From the NCBI GenBank assembly GCA_945883495.1, contig CAMCXS010000003.1, positions 108,921-172,920 on the forward strand: a stretch of 64,000 nucleotides of DNA. Reading direction: 5' to 3'. This DNA comes from Akkermansia muciniphila (GTDB taxonomy: Bacteria; Verrucomicrobiota; Verrucomicrobiia; Verrucomicrobiales; DEV007). Below the pieces are notes generated by a model. The model searched no databases. It was not told the origin of the DNA and saw only the letters and a list, made by a program, of their open reading frames with translations. Numbering within the stretch: position 1 is the first letter of the stretch; each line of letters opens with the position of its first letter. Made by a program: the position numbers and the translations under genes. Below are positions 43,313 to 52,651 of the stretch, one piece after another.

Positions 43313-44566
43313 ATGGATCTACCCATGAGCACGACGCGATGCGCACGACTGTTCGCCTGCCTTTTTGTGGCTGGTGGAACCTTCATCACTCAAGCTGAGG
43401 AGAACTGGCCCCGTTTTCGTGGCCCGTTCGGGACCGGGCACTCCACGGAGACCGGTTTGCCGGTGAAATGGGACGTAAAGGCGATTGCTTGGAAGATCGG
43501 GCTGCCAGGCAAGGGGCAATCGTCGCCGGTGAATTGGGGGAACAAGCTTTTTCTGACCTCCTCTAGCGAGGATGGATTATTGCGTCAGGTTTTTGCGGTC
43601 GATGCCGCGAACGGAAATCTGCTTTGGACCGCCAAGGTGACGGTCTCGAAACCGGAGACGCCTCACCAGATGAATACCTTCGCGACGGCGACGTGCGCGA
43701 CGGACGGTGAGGTGGTGGTGGCGTTCTTCGGCCCGGGAGGTTTGCATGCTTGGGATCTGAAGGGCAAAGCACTGTGGTCGCGCACGGACTTGGGAGGCTT
43801 TCCTGGGGATTGGGGCGTGGGCGCTTCGCCCATCATCGACGGCGAATTGGTGATCCAGAACTGCGATGCCGAGGGGCCATCCACGTTGCTGGCGGTGAAT
43901 CGCAAGACCGGAGAAACGGTATGGAGCACGCCGCGCAAGGATACTCCCAAGGGTGGATGGTCGACGCCGATCGTCATTGGAGCCGAAGGCCGCCGCGAAT
44001 TGGTCCTCAACGGCGAGTTCGGTGTGCAGGGCTACGATCCCGTGAGTGGCAAGGAACTCTGGTTCTGCGAGGCTTTCAACGGCCGTGGCGAACCGGTGCC
44101 GGACTATGCCAATGGACTTCTGTATGTGGTCAGCGGTAAACCGGGCGACGCTTATGTTGTGAGGCCTGGCGGCGCGGGCGATGTCACCAAGACGCACCGC
44201 TTGCGCAGCTTTAAGCGGCAGGGCGGCCGCGATCTGGCCTCTCCTGCGGTGGTCGGGGACACCCTGTTTGTCACGAGTATGTCGGGGATCGCTCTATGCT
44301 ACGATGCGCGCACCGGAGAAACCCTGGGAGAGCCGGTCCGCCTAGAGGCTGCGATTTCGGCTTCGCCGCTGATCGCCAATGGACTGATTTATCTTCAGGC
44401 GGAGAATGGCGACGTCATCGTGGTCCGGCCCGGGAAAACCGTGGACGTCGTCGCCCGTAACTCCGTCGGAGCGGGAGCGGAGGAGGTGTTCCGGGCCTCG
44501 CCAGCCCCTATCGGTGGTGCGATTTACCTGCGATCGACAACCGCCCTTTACCGTATCAATGGTTGA
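43313..44566 (+). CDS. PQQ-like beta-propeller repeat protein
   Basis: 417 residues, secreted (CARLFACLFVAGGTFITQA). NWPRFRGPFGTGHSTETGLP is the characteristic N-terminus of verrucomicrobial and planctomycete PQQ-binding-like propellers, and blades such as LLAVNRKTGETVWSTPRKD, VQGYDPVSGKELWFCEAF and ALCYDARTGETLGEP repeat through the protein. No PQQ-dehydrogenase catalytic residues are evident, so it may be a binding or scaffold propeller. A GGAG 5 bases before the ATG at 43313 supports that start over the in-frame ATG at 43325. Confidence 0.9.
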   Translation: MDLPMSTTRCARLFACLFVAGGTFITQAEENWPRFRGPFGTGHSTETGLPVKWDVKAIAWKIGLPGKGQSSPVNWGNKLFLTSSSEDGLLRQVFAVDAANGNLLWTAKVTVSKPETPHQMNTFATATCATDGEVVVAFFGPGGLHAWDLKGKALWSRTDLGGFPGDWGVGASPIIDGELVIQNCDAEGPSTLLAVNRKTGETVWSTPRKDTPKGGWSTPIVIGAEGRRELVLNGEFGVQGYDPVSGKELWFCEAFNGRGEPVPDYANGLLYVVSGKPGDAYVVRPGGAGDVTKTHRLRSFKRQGGRDLASPAVVGDTLFVTSMSGIALCYDARTGETLGEPVRLEAAISASPLIANGLIYLQAENGDVIVVRPGKTVDVVARNSVGAGAEEVFRASPAPIGGAIYLRSTTALYRING

Positions 44567-44619
44567 GTTGAGCACACGGCGTTGTTGCCTGTCTCATTTC
44601 TTGTAGCTGATCCGCGCCC

Positions 44620-44931
44620 ATGAAAACCAAAGTGATTGTGAGTCTCTCTTCGGTAGCCTTGCTCTTGTTGACGACCGGATGCGAAACCCAAGAAGCGTTC
44701 CTTCCTCAATCTTTCCGGCCAGTCTCGGGGATCGGCAGCAAGGAAGTCGGCTTGTATCGAACATATGCTTACGATCCGTACTACTACTTCAGCGGTTCCA
44801 TTTTCCCCTACAAGGACTTTTACTGGTACGGCCGTCCACCGTTTTACACCGGCGCCGGTCCGCTCAAGAAGTTCGGGGCGGACGAGGAGGAGCCGCTGCC
44901 GAAGAAGGCGAAAGTGCGGTCAGCTCCCTGA
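44620..44931 (+). CDS. Small hypothetical lipoprotein
   Basis: 103 residues. VALLLLTTGCETQ is a lipobox with Cys at residue 21. The mature part is rich in Tyr, Phe and Pro (YDPYYYFSGSIFPYKDFYWY) and ends with a charged tail. No family is recognised. It begins 53 bases after the propeller gene on the same strand and might share its transcript; its end overlaps the next, convergent gene by 12 bases. Confidence 0.75.
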   Translation: MKTKVIVSLSSVALLLLTTGCETQEAFLPQSFRPVSGIGSKEVGLYRTYAYDPYYYFSGSIFPYKDFYWYGRPPFYTGAGPLKKFGADEEEPLPKKAKVRSAP

Positions 44932-45225
44932 GGGGATTCCGATTTCCTCCCGCCGGGCGATCTTCGCTTTCTGGGAGTTCAGTGGCGCGAAGCGATTCGC
45001 GCGGAAGCCGAGTTCGTCTCCGCCGATGTGGGAGTAGTCGATATCATTCTCAAGTTCCTCAAGCAGGAGCGTGAGAACAGCCGCACCGCCGTCGAGATTG
45101 GGACGCCCCGGGCGGACGGCTCGGACGGTGTAGATTTCTCCTTTTTCCGGGAGTTGATTGTAGGTATCAAAGACCCACGCGTCCCAGGTATCATTGATGC
45201 AAACGACCTTGTCGCCGACGTTCAT
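44920..45225 (-). CDS. Conserved hypothetical small protein
   Basis: 101 residues. MNVGDKVVCINDTWD followed by PEKGEIYTVRAV and GFRANRFAPL suggest a small beta-barrel (SH3-like) protein of a kind found as hypotheticals in many genomes. No catalytic or membrane feature is seen. The start lies 3 bases beyond the stop of the giant cytochrome fusion gene on the same strand, so it may be the last gene of that transcript. Confidence 0.7.
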   Translation of the reverse strand: MNVGDKVVCINDTWDAWVFDTYNQLPEKGEIYTVRAVRPGRPNLDGGAAVLTLLLEELENDIDYSHIGGDELGFRANRFAPLNSQKAKIARREEIGIPSGS

Positions 45226-45228
45226 GGA

Positions 45229-48200
45229 TTATTCTGAGGGGAAAGGATGTTCCTTGAGGATTTCCTCGACCATGTAGAACTGGTTGCGGTCCTTGGTTTC
45301 TTCGCGGACGCGCTTGACGTCCTCGGGTTTCACGGCCGGGTAGCTGTTCTTGAAACTGTAGCGGACGTAGGTGAGAACGCCAGCGATCTCCTCATCGGAA
45401 AGCAGGCCAGCGAATCCGGTCATGGGCGGGACGCCTTTGGTGGGATCGAACTTCTGACCGTTGACCGAGATGGGGCCCCAAAGGCCTTTAAGGACGATCT
45501 TGATGAGGCGATCCGCATCTCCGGAGATCCATTCATTCTTCTCCAAGCCCGGGTAAATATTGGGCAGGCCCTGCCCGTTGCTCTGGTGGCAGGTGGCACA
45601 GTGGGCCTCGCGGCCGTAGACTTCTTTGCCGATGTTGTAGAGCTTGAGCGCGGCGGCTGGAACATTCACATAAGGTTGTGGAGCCGGTTTGATGGTGGGC
45701 TCAAACTTCAGTTTGCCGGCGAGGAAACCCTCCAGCGCGGCGTTGCCGGCGACACGGAGGCGATTGGCCGTGACGGCATCGCGAAGATCGTCCTCCAAGG
45801 TCCACATGGCGGCCTGCATCGGGGCTCCCATCCAGGTTTCGACCGGTTTCTCCATCACCTTGGCGGCGATCAGGGCCCCGTCGGCATTGTCGAGCCAGGA
45901 GGCGGCGGCCAACGCTTCCAACCGGACTCGCGGATGGGCATCGGCGGCGCCTTTCAGCACGAGCGAGGTGGCATCGGAGACCTGGGCATGGCCATGACGC
46001 AAGACGCGGACGGCTGCGGAACGGACTTCGTGGCGCGGAGAATCGAGGCAGGCGACGAGGAGATCGCGATCAATGCGTCCCTGACCCCAGGTGACCCACA
46101 AGGCTTCGAGTTGGTGTCTTGGAAAGCTGGGATCTTGCTTGGAGAGCTTGGCGGCCCATTCCTTGACGGCTGGGAGCACTTGAGCGGAGGGACGTCCGCG
46201 CAGTTCGCGGTGGGTGCGGTAGCGGGCGCTGTATTCCGGAAGCTTGAGGTTTTCCAAAAGCGTCGAAATCGGGGCTCCGGCGATCTGGGGGGGCGTCACG
46301 AGAGGGCGGGCCGGATAGGTGACCCGGTAGATGCGGCCGTAGGTTGAGTTGCGGTTCGGGTCCCGCGCGGAATGCTGCATGTGGCCGACCAGCGCATTGT
46401 GCCAATCGACGATGTAGAGCGAGCCGTCCGGAGCGAACTCGAGATCGACGGGGCGGTAGTTCGGATCGTCGGAGACCACGAGATCCTGGCGAAGTTCACC
46501 GGTATAGCCCGCACCGGTTTCCCGGATGGTGTGCTGCTTGGTGCCGAGGAATCCGATGGTGTTGTTCAGGAGGAAATCACCTTGCACTTCGTCCGGAAAA
46601 TGGCGGCTGGCGACGAACTCCGCGCCGGAGGTGGGGCGCACCTTGAAGGTGGTGAACTGGCCTTCCTTCTCGATCTCCCGGCCATGAGGCACCTTCAGAG
46701 AGAGGGGGAGCATCCACCAGTTGTCACCACCGGACGCGTCCGCGAGGAAGTTCTGGCCCCACTGATCGAACGCCATGCCCCACGGGTTGTTGTAGTCCGA
46801 TTGGCTGAAGCGTTCGAGACGCCAGGAGCGGGGGTCGAAGCGCCAGGCTCCGCCATCGGTCATGCGCTGCGGACCGTAGGGAGTTTCCACCTGGGAATGG
46901 AGGAAGCGGCCTTCCAGCAGATAGAAGGCGCCAGAGGGATCGGCGCAATACGCGGAGATGGCATGGTGGGTGTCGTGGCTGTCGAACCCGCTCATGATGA
47001 TGTGCTTCTGATCGGCCCGGTCATCGCCGTTGGTGTCCTTGAGCAACATTAGGTAAGGTTCTTCGGAGACGTAAACGCCATCGGGCGCCAGTTCGAACCC
47101 AATCGGGAGGCTCAGCCCTTCGGCGAAGATGGTTTGTTTGTCGGCCCGGTGATCGCCGTCGGTGTCTTCGAGGATGAGGATCTTGTCGTTCGGCCGCGGA
47201 CCACCGGGACGGTAGTGGGGATAGGACTGAATGGTGGAGACCCAGAGACGGCCCTTGTTGTCGAACGACATCTGCACGGGGTTTCCTAGAGCCGGGAACA
47301 GGGCTTCGGAGGCGAAGAGTTCGATCTTATACCCGGCCGGGAGGTGGAACTTGGAAAGCGCTTCCTTCTCGTCGAAGTATCGGATCGGTGCGCGATAGTT
47401 CGTCTCCACCGGGCTCAGCGGACGGGTTCTCGCATCATCGGCTGGCGGTGGCGTGGCCGTGGCATTGAGGGCCTGCCAAATGCGTTCGTCCCTTAGCTTG
47501 CCCATCTGGCGAATTTTGGCGATTTCTTCGGGGTAGTTGACATTGCCATAAGGCTGCCAACGTTGCCCATAGGCATGGACGCCGTTGAGCATCCGGTAAT
47601 CGTTTTGCCAGATCCAATTCTTGTCGAGGACCGCCTGGAGTACGGAATCGTAGCTGCCTTTCGCCTCCGGTTTCGCGTCTCCCCAAATCGCAGAGACAAA
47701 CGCGGGTGCCAAGCGCCGGTAACCCTCGTCGGAAAGGTGGCAACCGTTGATGGTGAGCGGCTCTTCTTCGGAGAACCAGCCTTGCGTCAGGCTGAAGACA
47801 TCGACAAATCCGACCCGCTTTTCGGCGGCCACGGAAATCACCGCTTTGGCGTAAGCGGCGAGGCGCTCGTTGGCTTCCAAGCCGTTCGGAAGATCGTAGT
47901 CCGCCGAGCGGTCCTCGAACGCGATGGGGGTAACCAACACGAGCCGAGGGGCTGACTTGCCGTTGTAGGACAAAGACAATGAGTGATCGACGAAGGCAGC
48001 GAGTTCCGCGCGGAACCGCTCGACGTGCTTGAGGCCGTCGAAGGATTCGTTGAACCCAAAGCAGGCTATGATGGTGTCCGCCTTGATCTCGGTGAGCCAC
48101 TCGTCGGGATAAGGATAATGTCCCTTTCCGTTGTGCGTTCTAATGTCCGGATGAAACTTTTCGGCACCCGGGAAGGCCCAAGGGGAGGTGCGAGCGGGAT

Positions 48201-49554
48201 GAGCGCGGAAGCCAGGAGTATCGCCAGCGTTGCTCAGGTTGCGCACGGTGAGATGGTGTTCTGGGAAGTGCCGTTGCAGGACGGTTTCGATATGGCCGAA
48301 GTTGTCCATCCGCTCGCCAAGAGTGTTGCCAATGATGGCGATGACTTCACCGGCCGTGGGCTGCAAGGGAAGCCGGACTGGGCCAGGAAGGGCCGGAGCT
48401 TTGGTGGGCTGGGCGTAGACGGGCGGCTTGTCGAGCCCGTTGGCCGGGGCCGGAGCGGGCGCAGGACTCGACGCGGGCGCAATGGGCTTGCTGAGCGCGC
48501 CGATGGCGGCCAAGGCGGCGGGGGACGGGGGATTGTCGAGGCCGGTGGAGGCGTTGGATCCAAGTTTCCACATGGAGACAAGGAGCTTGCGCTCATCATA
48601 GAACTTGCCGTCCTTGCCTTTGTTAAATCCATAGAAGGTTGGAGCGTAGGCATCGACGTAGTTCACGTCGGTCTTCAACGGTACCGGCTGTTTGGTCAAA
48701 AACAGCGCGGCGTTGACCACCAACCGGCGGAGGTCTTCGCAAAGAAGATCTACGGATGCGCCAGCGGTGGTGCAGAAGGCTTGGCCGGTCGTCTTTCCAT
48801 CAGGGGCAACGTAGGTCCGGAACCAAGCCAGGGCTTGCACCGGCTTGTTGCGTGGATCGTTAACGAGGATTTTGGAAGCGGGGTCCAAAGTTTCCGTAAT
48901 GGCGCCGCGAAGCAGGACCGTGGCGCGGGACTCATCAAGGTTCTTGACCGTGTAAACATCGCTCAGCGCGAAGACGTCGGTCACGCCGCGCATGACTTCG
49001 TGGGTCTTATTCGCCTCGACGATTTCACCGCGGCAGCCCTCCACCTTGTGCTTGCCGTGGTGCGCGACCCATTGCTCACCGAGAACTTTGAGGCCGAATT
49101 CCGCCCATTTGAATTCGCCGCTTTTGCCCGATCCGGTGAAGGCATGCGTCGAGGTGCGAAGGCCGATTACTGGCTTCCCTTGGTTGAGGAAGTCCGCGAT
49201 ATGCCGGTATTGATCGTCCGGGAGTTGGCGGAACCGGGTGGCGATGATCATCAAATCCGCATCCTTGAGCTTTTCCAGTCCGGGGATGTTCTTCTGGTAA
49301 TTGGGATCGACAAATCCCGTCTCTAGATTGATTGCAAAGTGGACCGTGCAATCAAACCCGAGTCGCTGACTCAGGATCTTGCCGAGCATTGGCATCGATT
49401 CCTCGGAGCGGTACTCCTCGTCGCCGGAGATGAGAACGATCTTCTTGCCGTTGCCTTTCCCAGCAGGCGGGAAGTGGATCCAGAGATCGTCCGCGGCGAA
49501 TACGGGAGAGATGAGCCCCAGGAAAATGGGGAAAATGATGAAAACGCGGCTCAT
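45229..49554 (-). CDS. PVC-type ThuA / SGNH / propeller / HEAT / cytochrome c fusion protein
   Basis: 1441 residues from the ATG at 49554 with a signal peptide (VFIIFPIFLGLISPVFA). Domains in order: ThuA-like (about 35-290; KIVLISGDEEYRSEES and KPVIGLRTSTHAF); a Pro/Ala linker; an SGNH-type hydrolase (about 400-630; IIGNTLGERMDNFG replaces the usual GDS, with ACFGFNESFDG and INGCHLSDEG blocks); a six-bladed propeller of the membrane-bound dehydrogenase kind (about 735-1115; PVQMSFDNKGRLWVSTIQ); HEAT repeats (about 1130-1280); and a C-terminal cytochrome c with HCATCHQ at about residues 1318-1324. These are typical of Verrucomicrobia and Planctomycetes and are thought to act in periplasmic carbohydrate oxidation. 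Confidence 0.9.
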   Translation of the reverse strand: MSRVFIIFPIFLGLISPVFAADDLWIHFPPAGKGNGKKIVLISGDEEYRSEESMPMLGKILSQRLGFDCTVHFAINLETGFVDPNYQKNIPGLEKLKDADLMIIATRFRQLPDDQYRHIADFLNQGKPVIGLRTSTHAFTGSGKSGEFKWAEFGLKVLGEQWVAHHGKHKVEGCRGEIVEANKTHEVMRGVTDVFALSDVYTVKNLDESRATVLLRGAITETLDPASKILVNDPRNKPVQALAWFRTYVAPDGKTTGQAFCTTAGASVDLLCEDLRRLVVNAALFLTKQPVPLKTDVNYVDAYAPTFYGFNKGKDGKFYDERKLLVSMWKLGSNASTGLDNPPSPAALAAIGALSKPIAPASSPAPAPAPANGLDKPPVYAQPTKAPALPGPVRLPLQPTAGEVIAIIGNTLGERMDNFGHIETVLQRHFPEHHLTVRNLSNAGDTPGFRAHPARTSPWAFPGAEKFHPDIRTHNGKGHYPYPDEWLTEIKADTIIACFGFNESFDGLKHVERFRAELAAFVDHSLSLSYNGKSAPRLVLVTPIAFEDRSADYDLPNGLEANERLAAYAKAVISVAAEKRVGFVDVFSLTQGWFSEEEPLTINGCHLSDEGYRRLAPAFVSAIWGDAKPEAKGSYDSVLQAVLDKNWIWQNDYRMLNGVHAYGQRWQPYGNVNYPEEIAKIRQMGKLRDERIWQALNATATPPPADDARTRPLSPVETNYRAPIRYFDEKEALSKFHLPAGYKIELFASEALFPALGNPVQMSFDNKGRLWVSTIQSYPHYRPGGPRPNDKILILEDTDGDHRADKQTIFAEGLSLPIGFELAPDGVYVSEEPYLMLLKDTNGDDRADQKHIIMSGFDSHDTHHAISAYCADPSGAFYLLEGRFLHSQVETPYGPQRMTDGGAWRFDPRSWRLERFSQSDYNNPWGMAFDQWGQNFLADASGGDNWWMLPLSLKVPHGREIEKEGQFTTFKVRPTSGAEFVASRHFPDEVQGDFLLNNTIGFLGTKQHTIRETGAGYTGELRQDLVVSDDPNYRPVDLEFAPDGSLYIVDWHNALVGHMQHSARDPNRNSTYGRIYRVTYPARPLVTPPQIAGAPISTLLENLKLPEYSARYRTHRELRGRPSAQVLPAVKEWAAKLSKQDPSFPRHQLEALWVTWGQGRIDRDLLVACLDSPRHEVRSAAVRVLRHGHAQVSDATSLVLKGAADAHPRVRLEALAAASWLDNADGALIAAKVMEKPVETWMGAPMQAAMWTLEDDLRDAVTANRLRVAGNAALEGFLAGKLKFEPTIKPAPQPYVNVPAAALKLYNIGKEVYGREAHCATCHQSNGQGLPNIYPGLEKNEWISGDADRLIKIVLKGLWGPISVNGQKFDPTKGVPPMTGFAGLLSDEEIAGVLTYVRYSFKNSYPAVKPEDVKRVREETKDRNQFYMVEEILKEHPFPSE

Positions 49555-49578
49555 GGGGTGCAGGGGTAGGGCGCACAC

Positions 49579-50278
49579 TCAAGCGGGCATCACCGTCCTG
49601 GTCAAGCGGGGAACGGCTAGGTGATGACTGGGAATTTTCGGGATATCGGCTTTTTATTGAATCCGACTAGACTCATCAAGATTGCGCTCTCAGTAAGCGC
49701 TGCTGTTCTCCAGTAGGTTTAGATGAGAGGCGTCTTCGCCATCCATCCAAGCCCGCCGGTCACGCCTGCTCCAGGAGCGCTGGCGGTTTCGGCGACGGGG
49801 GCTAGCCCTTCCGTGCAGATCAAGCTGACCCGGACGCAACTCAGGCCGGCGCGGAGAGTGTGGCGGTGGAGGTACTGGTCACGGTAGGCAGTCTTGTCTG
49901 CGCGACCAACTCCACGTTCCCCAACCCCACGACCGAAGTTCATCGGGGATGCAACGCTCGTGGGACGCGGGTCCAGCAACTCCTGCAACTACACCGCCGC
50001 CGCGCGGCGAGTGGGCAACACGGTCTTCTCCGGTTCCCGAAGAACCGGCTGCAAGCCCCGGCGGATCGCTTTGAGATAGTCATCCCGTTCCTTCTCCAAC
50101 TCAGCTTTGCGCTGCGTAAACGCATTCGTCCGGTCGAGCCGCACCCGGAGATGAGATCCCAATGAAGCGTCTCCGTGGCGATATCTTGCCCCAGTGTATG
50201 CATCACCGGATCCGTGGCCGGGACGCCGGTCTTAGGATCCAGCAGTTCTTTGGCGATCCGGTCACCACCAGATGTCAC
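49579..50278. other. Possible degraded coding region
   Basis: About 700 bases between two large minus-strand genes. Just below 50278 the minus strand reads GGDRIAKELLDPKTGVPATD and then ATETLHWDLIS. A second frame takes over with RVRLDRTNAFTQRKAELEKE followed by DDYLKAIRRGLQPVL up to a stop. Both parts look like protein-coding text, but no family was recognised and two frames are needed. I read it as a decayed gene or a frameshifted one; the rest holds nothing convincing. Confidence 0.35.
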
Positions 50279-52483
50279 TCACGGCAGGACAATACCGCCA
50301 TCCCCACCGAACCGGAGCACATTCATGCTATCCAGACGGATCGCATTTTGGCCAGTCAACACCGAAGGAATGGAAGGCTCGAACGCGCTAATGAAGGTTG
50401 ATTCGCCACCACTAAGGTTCGGAGCTTTGTAGAGATATTCGTAGCTCCACAACGTATAGGCTCCGTTGGCGACGTTGCCCGCGGAGTATCCAAAACCATT
50501 GTAATTCAGGGCGATCGAGCCGACTCCAGCCCCCCCTGTGACGCTGGTGATCGCCGCAGCGTCTGGCAGCGGAAGGTAGCCCACCAGGATGACGGACGAG
50601 GGGGCGGCCCCGCCTACCTGGGTGGAAGCAGAGCGGCGAGACAACACGGAGCGGAGGACGGCTGCGGACGGGAAACCGGTATTCCCCAAGCCATCCAGAG
50701 AACTCACCGTGCCGGTTCCCTCGGTTCCGTTGAGAGTAGCTGAGGAATACTGAACATTCAGCGTGAACGGGCCAAACCGAGTTTCGGATAAGATGGCCGA
50801 CCGCATGCCCGAATCCGGAGAGCCTCCCACGGTGAGTACGTAGCTGGTGTGCGACGCATTGCCCGTGTAAGCGGAGAGCTTCATTTCGCCCAAGGACCAT
50901 TGGGCGGAGAAGACTTGATCCGTGATGTTGGTCAGGCTGGTCGGCGCGCCAGGATTGGCGACGAAGACGTAGGGGAGCACCGCAATCGCTTGCCCGGTCA
51001 AGGCGGGCGCGGGAGTCGGCGTGATATTCTGGTTGCAGTCCGAAAAGACGAACCGCGGCGCCGCGCTCGCCGTTTTGCCAGCCGGATTGATGGCCCTGCC
51101 GCCGATGATTCGGTCGGTTGCCGTTGCCGAGGCGTCGAGGAAGCCCTCGACGCTGTTCCCCTGGATCACATCGGAGATGCCCTTGAGCGAGCCCTGCAAG
51201 GAGGTGCGGACGAGGTAGAAGTTGCCGCCCGCGTGTCCTTCAAAAATGGCGGTTTCCGCGCCGGCGATGCCGCTGGTTCCGGCGAAGGCGTATTTGCACT
51301 TGGACCCGCCGCCGAGGAATTGAATCAAGGCTTGGTGGATCACTGCGCGGAACGCACTGGAACCGGCGATGACGATTTCGTTCACCGGTTCTTGGACATC
51401 GCTCACCTGGACGGTGAGGACCTCCTCAAACGTGCCGCCGCCGCTGTCCGTGACCCGGAGGCGGATGCTGTAGCTGCTCTGGGTTTCAAAGTCCGGGACC
51501 GTGGCGAGTTGCAACGCCGTGCCGTTGAGGGTGAAGCGGGCATTGTCCGTGGATCCGGTGCCGCTGACCAAGGCAAAGGTGAAGGTATCCCCGGCATCCG
51601 CGTCCGCCGCGCCCAACGTCCCGACGACCGTGCCCACCGGACTGTCTTCTGGGACGGAGGCATTGCTCAAGGTGATGTCCGTGGGCGGATTGTTCAACCC
51701 GGTCCCGCTCAGGGCGATGACAAACGGATTTTCCGCCCCGTCGGGATCATTGCTGGCGATGTGAAGTGCGGTGGAACGGGGGCCGACGGCGCTCGGAGAA
51801 AAGGTCAACGTAAACGTGGTGTTCCCTCCGCCGGGAACGGACGTGGAGCCCAAGGATCCCAGCACAAAGTCAGCCGCATGGCCGCCCACTTTGCTCAAGG
51901 CCAACCCGGTCAGAGGAACCTGGCCGGTGTTGCGGACGGTAAACGTCAACGCGGACCCGGAAGCACCGCGGAAGACGGAGCCAAGGTTCTTCGTGGAGCT
52001 GCCGGAGGTCAAATTGGCCGATGCCTCATCCTCCACGGCGATGTCGGGGAATGCCAGGGTGGTGAAGGTGGCGACCGCGGTGTAGCTGGTGCCGGCGGCG
52101 TTGGTGGCAAAAGCTTTGAAGCTGTACCCTGTGCCTGGTGTTAAGCCGGTAACGGACGTCGTGAAGATTCCTGTGGTGCCGCTAGCGACGATCTTGGTCA
52201 CACTCGTCCCGCCGATCAGCGGATTCGCGTTCGTCGCCGTCGCGGCGATGACCACGCCGCGCTCGGAGATGGTCGCCCCCCCATCAGCGGTGACGGTTCC
52301 GCCCAATGTGGCACTGTCTGCGGTGATGCTGGTGTTGGTGGGTGTGGTCACCGTGGGCGCATCCCGGGTATCGACGGTAAGGTTGTCCGTCTCGGCGACA
52401 CTGAAGGCGGCCTTGAGTGGGCTCGGCAAAGCCAATGCCAAAACTATGATTAATCCCAACTGGAAAAGTCTTTGATGTTTCAT
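50279..52483 (-). CDS. Secreted adhesin-like protein fused to a PstS-like substrate-binding domain
   Basis: 734 residues with a signal peptide (LGLIIVLALALPSPLKAAF). Domains in order: a fibronectin-III-like beta-sandwich (about 42-143); a choice-of-anchor-D type immunoglobulin-like domain (about 146-262, with SALTFTVRNTGQVPLTGLAL); a cadherin-like domain (about 264-365, VPEDSPVGTVVG with calcium-loop acids); and from about 368 a C-terminal region resembling periplasmic phosphate-binding proteins: NEIVIAGSSAFRAVIHQAL, AVLPYVFVANPGAPTSL and GGSPDSGMRSAIL. The unusual point is the joining of surface-adhesin modules with a binding-protein fold. Ligand unknown. Confidence 0.75.
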   Translation of the reverse strand: MKHQRLFQLGLIIVLALALPSPLKAAFSVAETDNLTVDTRDAPTVTTPTNTSITADSATLGGTVTADGGATISERGVVIAATATNANPLIGGTSVTKIVASGTTGIFTTSVTGLTPGTGYSFKAFATNAAGTSYTAVATFTTLAFPDIAVEDEASANLTSGSSTKNLGSVFRGASGSALTFTVRNTGQVPLTGLALSKVGGHAADFVLGSLGSTSVPGGGNTTFTLTFSPSAVGPRSTALHIASNDPDGAENPFVIALSGTGLNNPPTDITLSNASVPEDSPVGTVVGTLGAADADAGDTFTFALVSGTGSTDNARFTLNGTALQLATVPDFETQSSYSIRLRVTDSGGGTFEEVLTVQVSDVQEPVNEIVIAGSSAFRAVIHQALIQFLGGGSKCKYAFAGTSGIAGAETAIFEGHAGGNFYLVRTSLQGSLKGISDVIQGNSVEGFLDASATATDRIIGGRAINPAGKTASAAPRFVFSDCNQNITPTPAPALTGQAIAVLPYVFVANPGAPTSLTNITDQVFSAQWSLGEMKLSAYTGNASHTSYVLTVGGSPDSGMRSAILSETRFGPFTLNVQYSSATLNGTEGTGTVSSLDGLGNTGFPSAAVLRSVLSRRSASTQVGGAAPSSVILVGYLPLPDAAAITSVTGGAGVGSIALNYNGFGYSAGNVANGAYTLWSYEYLYKAPNLSGGESTFISAFEPSIPSVLTGQNAIRLDSMNVLRFGGDGGIVLP

Positions 52484-52651
52484 GAAAGGGTACCGGCCCA
52501 GAATTCAAGTTGAGCGGTTGGACCAGCTGAGGTGGCCTGACCTACATTGACTGCGTTTCTTGGATGGCGTTCCGCGCCGCCTCTCTCGGGCCGTGGCGCC
52601 TGCCTCCGTGGATTTCACTTGTTTAGGTTTTTGGTGAATGGTCTAGGTTTG

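Noticed and set aside
45247..46347. 366-codon plus-strand frame
   Set aside because: Antisense to the cytochrome/HEAT part of the PVC fusion; no family features.
47983..49326. 447-codon open frame on the plus strand
   Set aside because: Antisense shadow of the PVC cytochrome fusion; no motif, and composition is typical of reverse reading of a GC-rich gene.
50849..52144. 431-codon open frame on the plus strand
   Set aside because: Antisense to the adhesin gene, which has a signal peptide and clear domains.
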